Origin: Limosilactobacillus antri DSM 16041
GTDB lineage: Bacteria > Bacillota > Bacilli > Lactobacillales > Lactobacillaceae
Direction: 5' to 3'
Assembly (NCBI RefSeq): GCF_000160835.1
Contig: NZ_GG700732.1
Location: 592,389-618,209 of the forward strand
DNA: 25,821 nucleotides
Below are positions 22,003 through 25,821 of the stretch, piece by piece. Position 1 is the first letter of the stretch. Each line of letters begins with the position of its first letter. The notes under the pieces were generated by a model. It was not told the DNA's origin and made no database searches. It saw only the letters and a list, made by a program, of their open reading frames with translations. Made by a program: the position numbers and the translations under genes.

Positions 22003-24660
22003 CTATTTTAAATCGTACCAAGTATCGCCAACCTTGCTCTCGACTTTCAGCGGCACGTTTAGCTGAACCGCGGAGTCCATGACCTGGGGTACCAGCTTCT
22101 GCAGTACCGGAATTTCTTCGGCCGGTGCTTCAAAGACCAGTTCGTCATGGATCTGCAGGAGCATCCGGGCCTGAAGCTGGCGCTGCTTGATTTCTTCCTT
22201 CATCCTAATCATTGCAATCTTAATGATATCCGCCGCGCTCCCCTGGATGGGGGTGTTCATCGCCGTCCGCTCGGCAAAGGACCGTCGGCTGAAACTCTTA
22301 GCATGGATATCCGGCAGGTAGCGGCGGCGGTGGGTAATCGTTTCAACATAGCCGTGCTCGCGGGCAAAGGCGATCGTGTCGTCGATGTACTTCTTTACCC
22401 CCGGGAACTCCTTAAAGTAATTCTGGATAAACTCGTGGGCCTGAGCACGGCTAACGTGGATGCGCTGAGCTAAACCATAGTCGCTGATCCCGTAAACGAT
22501 CCCGAAGTTAACCGCCTTGGCCCGCCGCCGCATATTGCGGTCGATTTCCGCGTCAGCCGGCAGGTGGAAAATCCGCCGGGCCGTGCTGGCGTGAATATCT
22601 TCGCCATTCTTAAAGTCCTCCTGGAGGTTCTTATCACCGGTGATGTGGGCCAGTACCCGCAGTTCCACCTGGGAATAGTCAGATGAGAAAATTTGCCAGC
22701 CCGCATGGCTCGGCACAAAGGCCTTCCGGATCAGGCGGCCTTCCGGCAGGCGAACCGGGATATTTTGCAGGTTAGGGTCCACGGAGGACAGCCGGCCCGT
22801 CTGGGTCAGGGTTTGCAAGTAGCGAGTGTGAATCTTCTGGTCACTGGAATGAATCACCTTCAGCAGGCCGGTGATGTAGGTCGACTGGAGCTTGGCAATT
22901 TGGCGGTACTGGAGGATGTCCTCCACGATCGGCGCCTGATCAGCCAGCTTCTCCAACACGTCCACCGCGGTCGAGTAACCAGTCTTGGTCTTCTTGATGA
23001 CCGGCAGCTTCAGCTTTTCAAAGAGGATGTGACCGAGCTGCTTGGTGGAATTGATGTTAAACTCTTCGCCGGCAGCCGCGTAGATCTGGCTTTCGATGTC
23101 GGCCAGGCGTTCTGTCAGCTTGCTGCCCATGTCTTTCAGGGTCTGAGCGTTGACCTTAATCCCGGTGATCTCCATCGCCGCTAGGACCCGGGTCAGGGGT
23201 ACTTCGATGTCCGTGTAGAGCGGGGTCTGCTGGTTATCATCAAGTTTTTTGAATAGCGGGGCCCGCAGGTCATCGATCGCCCGCGCCTTTTGCGCCAGGT
23301 GGGTGTAGAAGACCTGGTCGTCAGCAGGGATGGCCCGCTTGGCGCCCTTGCCGTAAACCTCTTCGTCGGTGGCAACCTCATGGTAATCGTGCTCCAGGGC
23401 GACCTGACCGAGGTCGTTGCTATTGTCGTTTGTGTTCAGCAGGTAGGAGGCCAAGAGCAGGTCAAAGTCGACGTTCCGCAAGTCGATCCCCAGCCGGTGC
23501 AAGCCGACAATCTGGGCCTTGGCGTTGAAGACGTTCTTTGCTACCGCCGGTGACTCCAACAGCTTCTTGAGTGGGTCCTGCTTTAAGAGTTCTGCGTCAC
23601 GGCTGACCAGCCAAGTCTTGCCATCGCCAATCACAAAGCCGGCAAAGGGTGAGGTGTGGTAGTTGGCGTCCGGCATTTCCAGGTAGAAATTCAGTTCACC
23701 TTCAAGCTGGTCGACCGCCGCCAGGTTGTCGGCAGTGAGTTCCGTGTACTCCACCGGCGCACTCTTGTCGGCTTTCTCTTCGGGTGCCAGGTCCATCTTC
23801 GCCAGGAAGGACTTAAAGCCCATCTGCTGGTAAAACGCCACCAGCTCTTCCGTCTGTTCGCCCCGGTAGGTGATGTCGTCTAAGCCAATTTCTAGCGGCG
23901 CGTCCTGCAGGATGGTCGCCAGGGTCTTACACTCCCGTGCGATTGCTTCATCTTCAACCAGGTGTTCCTTCATCTTGCTCTTTTTAAGCTCGTCGATGTG
24001 ATCGTAGAGGTTTTCGACGGAGCCAAACTGCTTGACTAGCTTGATGGCCGTCTTTTCACCAATCTTAGTGACCCCCGGGTAATTATCCGAGCTGTCACCC
24101 ATCAGTGCCTTCATGTCGATGATCTGCCGCGGCGTAATACCGAGTTTTTCTTCCACGTGGGCCGGAGTGTAGTGTTCGGTATCGGTGACCCCCTTATGGG
24201 TAACGGCGACCGTGGTGTGGTCACTGGCCAGCTGGGTTAGGTCGCGGTCACCAGTAACGATCAGGGTTTCGTAGCCGGCTTCGTCCCCCTCCTTCGCCAG
24301 GGTCCCGATAATGTCGTCGGCCTCGTAATTCTTTAATTCATAACTGTGGAGGCCGCACGCTTCCACCAGTTCGCGGACGTAGGGAAACTGCTCCGTCAGC
24401 TCGTCCGGAGTCTTGTTTCGACCGCCCTTGTAGTCATCGTACATTTTCGTCCGAAAAGTGACCTTCCCGGCATCGAAGGCCACCAGAGCAGCGTCCGGGT
24501 GAAACTGATCCAAGACGTGATCCAGCATCAGCTTAAAGCCGTAAATAGCTGCCGTGTGCAGGCCATCCTTATTGGTAAATTTGTCAATTTGGTTGTGCAT
24601 CGCAAAAAATGCCCGAAAGACAATGCTGTTTCCATCGATTAGCAATAATTGTTTTGCCAT
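22003..24660 (-). CDS. polA: DNA polymerase I
   Basis: An 885-residue repair and Okazaki-fragment polymerase. The 5'-3' exonuclease domain (1-~290) has LLIDGNSIVFRAFFA, VTGDRDLTQLASD and KALMGDSSDNYPGV. The middle 3'-5' exonuclease-like domain (~300-470) lacks the DxE metal ligands: the first motif reads NFYLEMPDANY, so proofreading is likely absent, as in many Gram-positive PolA. The polymerase domain (~480-885) has motif A DYSQVELRVLAHITGD, the O-helix region RRRAKAVNFGIVYGISDYGL and motif C IHDELVFEAP. First gene of polA-mutM-coaE-nrdR-dnaB-dnaI; divergent from the yoaK-like gene. Confidence 0.97.
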   Translation of the reverse strand: MAKQLLLIDGNSIVFRAFFAMHNQIDKFTNKDGLHTAAIYGFKLMLDHVLDQFHPDAALVAFDAGKVTFRTKMYDDYKGGRNKTPDELTEQFPYVRELVEACGLHSYELKNYEADDIIGTLAKEGDEAGYETLIVTGDRDLTQLASDHTTVAVTHKGVTDTEHYTPAHVEEKLGITPRQIIDMKALMGDSSDNYPGVTKIGEKTAIKLVKQFGSVENLYDHIDELKKSKMKEHLVEDEAIARECKTLATILQDAPLEIGLDDITYRGEQTEELVAFYQQMGFKSFLAKMDLAPEEKADKSAPVEYTELTADNLAAVDQLEGELNFYLEMPDANYHTSPFAGFVIGDGKTWLVSRDAELLKQDPLKKLLESPAVAKNVFNAKAQIVGLHRLGIDLRNVDFDLLLASYLLNTNDNSNDLGQVALEHDYHEVATDEEVYGKGAKRAIPADDQVFYTHLAQKARAIDDLRAPLFKKLDDNQQTPLYTDIEVPLTRVLAAMEITGIKVNAQTLKDMGSKLTERLADIESQIYAAAGEEFNINSTKQLGHILFEKLKLPVIKKTKTGYSTAVDVLEKLADQAPIVEDILQYRQIAKLQSTYITGLLKVIHSSDQKIHTRYLQTLTQTGRLSSVDPNLQNIPVRLPEGRLIRKAFVPSHAGWQIFSSDYSQVELRVLAHITGDKNLQEDFKNGEDIHASTARRIFHLPADAEIDRNMRRRAKAVNFGIVYGISDYGLAQRIHVSRAQAHEFIQNYFKEFPGVKKYIDDTIAFAREHGYVETITHRRRYLPDIHAKSFSRRSFAERTAMNTPIQGSAADIIKIAMIRMKEEIKQRQLQARMLLQIHDELVFEAPAEEIPVLQKLVPQVMDSAVQLNVPLKVESKVGDTWYDLK

Positions 24661-24690
24661 TTATTCTCCGTCCCTTCGTTTGATAGTGTT

Positions 24691-24699
24691 ATTGTACCA
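24691..24699 (-). promoter_or_regulatory. Extended -10 promoter of the polA operon
   Basis: Minus strand TGGTACAAT, an extended -10, about 31 nt upstream of the polA ATG. No good -35. SD-like GAAGGGACGGAG follows. Confidence 0.5.
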
Positions 24700-24739
24700 A
24701 AGATTAGTGATGACCGTTAATTCCCTGTCTCACGTTTAA

Positions 24740-24750
24740 TATAATATAAT
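24740..24750 (+). promoter_or_regulatory. Possible -10 region of the YoaK-like gene
   Basis: Two overlapping TATAAT hexamers on the plus strand (24740-24745 and 24745-24750), 33-38 nt before the TTG start. No convincing -35 at 16-18 nt. Confidence 0.4.
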
Positions 24751-24782
24751 CAAGATAGACTAATTTACGAGAAGGGATTAAT

Positions 24783-25451
24783 TTGGATAAGCTGCTTAAC
24801 AATCACCACGTCGAGGAGGCCCGGCTCTTTGCCGTCCTCCTCACCTTTTGCGGGGGCTTTTTGGATGCCTTCACCTACATCCAGTGCGGACACACCCTCG
24901 CTGCCGCCCAAACCGGGAACATCGTCTTCCTCAGTGCCGCCCTCGTTAACCACAACGTCATCGGGATCGTGGACCGTTGCGGCGCCATCCTGCTTTACAT
25001 CATCGGCATCGTGGTCGCCATCAGCTTTGAGGCCCGGCTCAAATACTGGCGGACTTTCTGCCTGATCCCGATTTTGTTAATTGGCACGTTCATCGGCGCA
25101 ATGCCCGAAGACTTTCCGACTTACCTATCGGTTGGCCTGGTTTCCTTTGGGCTCGCTTTATTAAACACCGCTTTTAGTAAAATCGAGGGGCTCGGTTACA
25201 GCAGCGTCTTTACGACCGGGAACATTAAAAAGTTTGTCGTTGCCTGGACCGAGTACGGCTACCACCATCACCGCGCTGACCTGATTATCGGCTTTGACTA
25301 CTTCCTGATCGTCGTTGCCTTCACCGTCGGCGCGATCAGTTCCGCCGTCATCCAGCCCTTTTTAAGGATGAAAACCATCTGGGTCGCCGTCCTGGTCATC
25401 TTGGCCACCGACGTTATCTACTACTTCCAAAAACGGCGGGCAACCCCCTAG
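24783..25451 (+). CDS. YoaK-like (DUF1275) membrane protein
   Basis: A 222-residue polytopic inner-membrane protein of the DUF1275/YoaK family; function unknown, sometimes proposed as a transporter. The family start EEARLFAVLLTFCGGFLDAF is followed by YIQCGHTLAAAQTGNIVFLS, and the second-half repeat-like VFTTGNIKKFV echoes the TGN motif. About six hydrophobic segments are visible. The start is TTG at 24783 with AGAAGGGA 5 nt upstream; no ATG fits. The stop overlaps the end of the minus-strand small gene. Confidence 0.88.
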   Translation: MDKLLNNHHVEEARLFAVLLTFCGGFLDAFTYIQCGHTLAAAQTGNIVFLSAALVNHNVIGIVDRCGAILLYIIGIVVAISFEARLKYWRTFCLIPILLIGTFIGAMPEDFPTYLSVGLVSFGLALLNTAFSKIEGLGYSSVFTTGNIKKFVVAWTEYGYHHHRADLIIGFDYFLIVVAFTVGAISSAVIQPFLRMKTIWVAVLVILATDVIYYFQKRRATP

Positions 25452-25653
25452 CATAACCGCTTAAATTTAACGGTCTTCTTTTTCAGGGAAATCTTTTCAA
25501 CCTGCCAACCGTAATCCGTTAATTCCTTTTTATACCGCAAAAAAGAATGGTCCAACGGCCCCCTGCAACTTGTTCAATTTTGGCAAACGAGAGGCAAAGC
25601 TCGTCCCCGTCCCGCTGGCTCATAAACGACCAGAGCGCATCATACTTACTCAT
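25448..25653 (-). pseudogene. Small SKYD-type protein (DUF7662-like), frameshifted
   Basis: A strong SD (GGAGG, 7 nt spacing) precedes an ATG at 25653 and the peptide MSKYDALWSFMSQRDGDELC, running to a stop at 25519 after 44 residues. The shifted frame immediately downstream of a G5 tract (25559-25563) continues with PLDHSFLRYKKELTDYGWQV and EKISLKKKTVKFKR up to a stop at 25448. Adding one base at the G-tract would join the two into one 68-residue protein. From memory the joined protein resembles small SKYDPLW-type proteins annotated DUF7662; function unknown. It is either a real single-base deletion (pseudogene or phase-variable tract) or a sequencing error. Its 3' end is convergent with and touches the yoaK-like gene. 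Confidence 0.65.
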
Positions 25654-25685
25654 TTAATTGCCTCCAAACAAAAGGAGCTGTGACA

Positions 25686-25782
25686 CAACCCACGGTTAGG
25701 GACTGTAAGGCTAGCCTAGGACAATCATTGGCACGGCACGGGCCGGTGATTGTCCGTAGCTAGACTCTAAGTCCCTGGGTTG
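25686..25782. repeat. ~97-nt imperfect inverted repeat (REP/MITE-like hairpin)
   Basis: GGACAATCA (25719-25727) and TGATTGTCC (25747-25755) are perfect complements around a 19-nt loop. The arms continue with CTAGC/GCTAG pairing, GGGACT (25699-25704) with AGTCCC (25770-25775), and outer CAACCCA with TGGGTTG. Overall it is a long hairpin with a bulge of about 6 nt. It has no coding potential and no T-run beside it, so it is not a standard terminator. It lies about 20 nt upstream of the SD of the small minus-strand gene. Most likely a dispersed intergenic repeat or a structured 5' leader; copy number elsewhere cannot be seen. Confidence 0.7.
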
Positions 25783-25821
25783 GGGCACGTGATATCTTTA
25801 AAATAGTCAGAACTAAAGTGA

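Noticed and set aside
1..25821. tRNA or rRNA genes, CRISPR arrays, insertion sequences, phage genes, toxin-antitoxin or biosynthetic clusters
   Set aside because: Looked for on both strands; no cloverleaf, repeat-spacer array, transposase motif or such gene set was seen.

Overview
The window looks like a chromosomal segment of a lactic acid bacterium of the Lactobacillaceae. A fairly GC-rich, heterofermentative-type genus such as Limosilactobacillus is my best guess. That rests on protein style and gene order, not on a database search. Almost everything is core housekeeping. The only accessory-like stretch is the last ~370 bases.

Layout, left to right. Positions 1-3845 (minus strand) hold the phenylalanyl-tRNA synthetase operon pheS-pheT behind a textbook T-box leader and a strong sigma-A promoter. 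Positions 3853-4712 (minus) hold an HxlR-type regulator and an HD-domain protein. A SpoU/TrmH RNA methyltransferase (minus) is divergent from an acylphosphatase, which is followed by the membrane insertase YidC and a short peptide-deformylase-like protein (plus, 5662-7444). A strong bidirectional terminator at ~7480 separates these from a convergent two-component system (7504-9675, minus; ArlRS-like). Positions 9842-10628 hold yceD (DUF177) and rpmF.

Positions 10742-16213 are the conserved yqeG-yqeH-yhbY-nadD-yqeK-rsfS-methyltransferase-tmcAL operon (ribosome assembly, NAD synthesis, tRNA modification), with tightly coupled genes and one clear promoter at ~16264. Positions 16349-17494 hold infC-rpmI-rplT with a leader that carries an intrinsic terminator (L20-type attenuation). 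The infC start codon appears to be AUA. Positions 17705-24660 are the replication and repair run polA-mutM-coaE-nrdR-dnaB-dnaI. At the right end are a YoaK-like membrane protein (plus), a small frameshifted minus-strand gene, and a ~97-nt imperfect inverted repeat.

I saw no tRNA or rRNA gene, CRISPR array, transposase, phage gene or toxin-antitoxin pair, and no clearly new multi-gene system. The observations most worth a second look are the deformylase-like protein lacking the motif-I glutamine, the AUA start of infC, a DnaI without any cysteine, the frameshifted small gene, and the terminal hairpin element.
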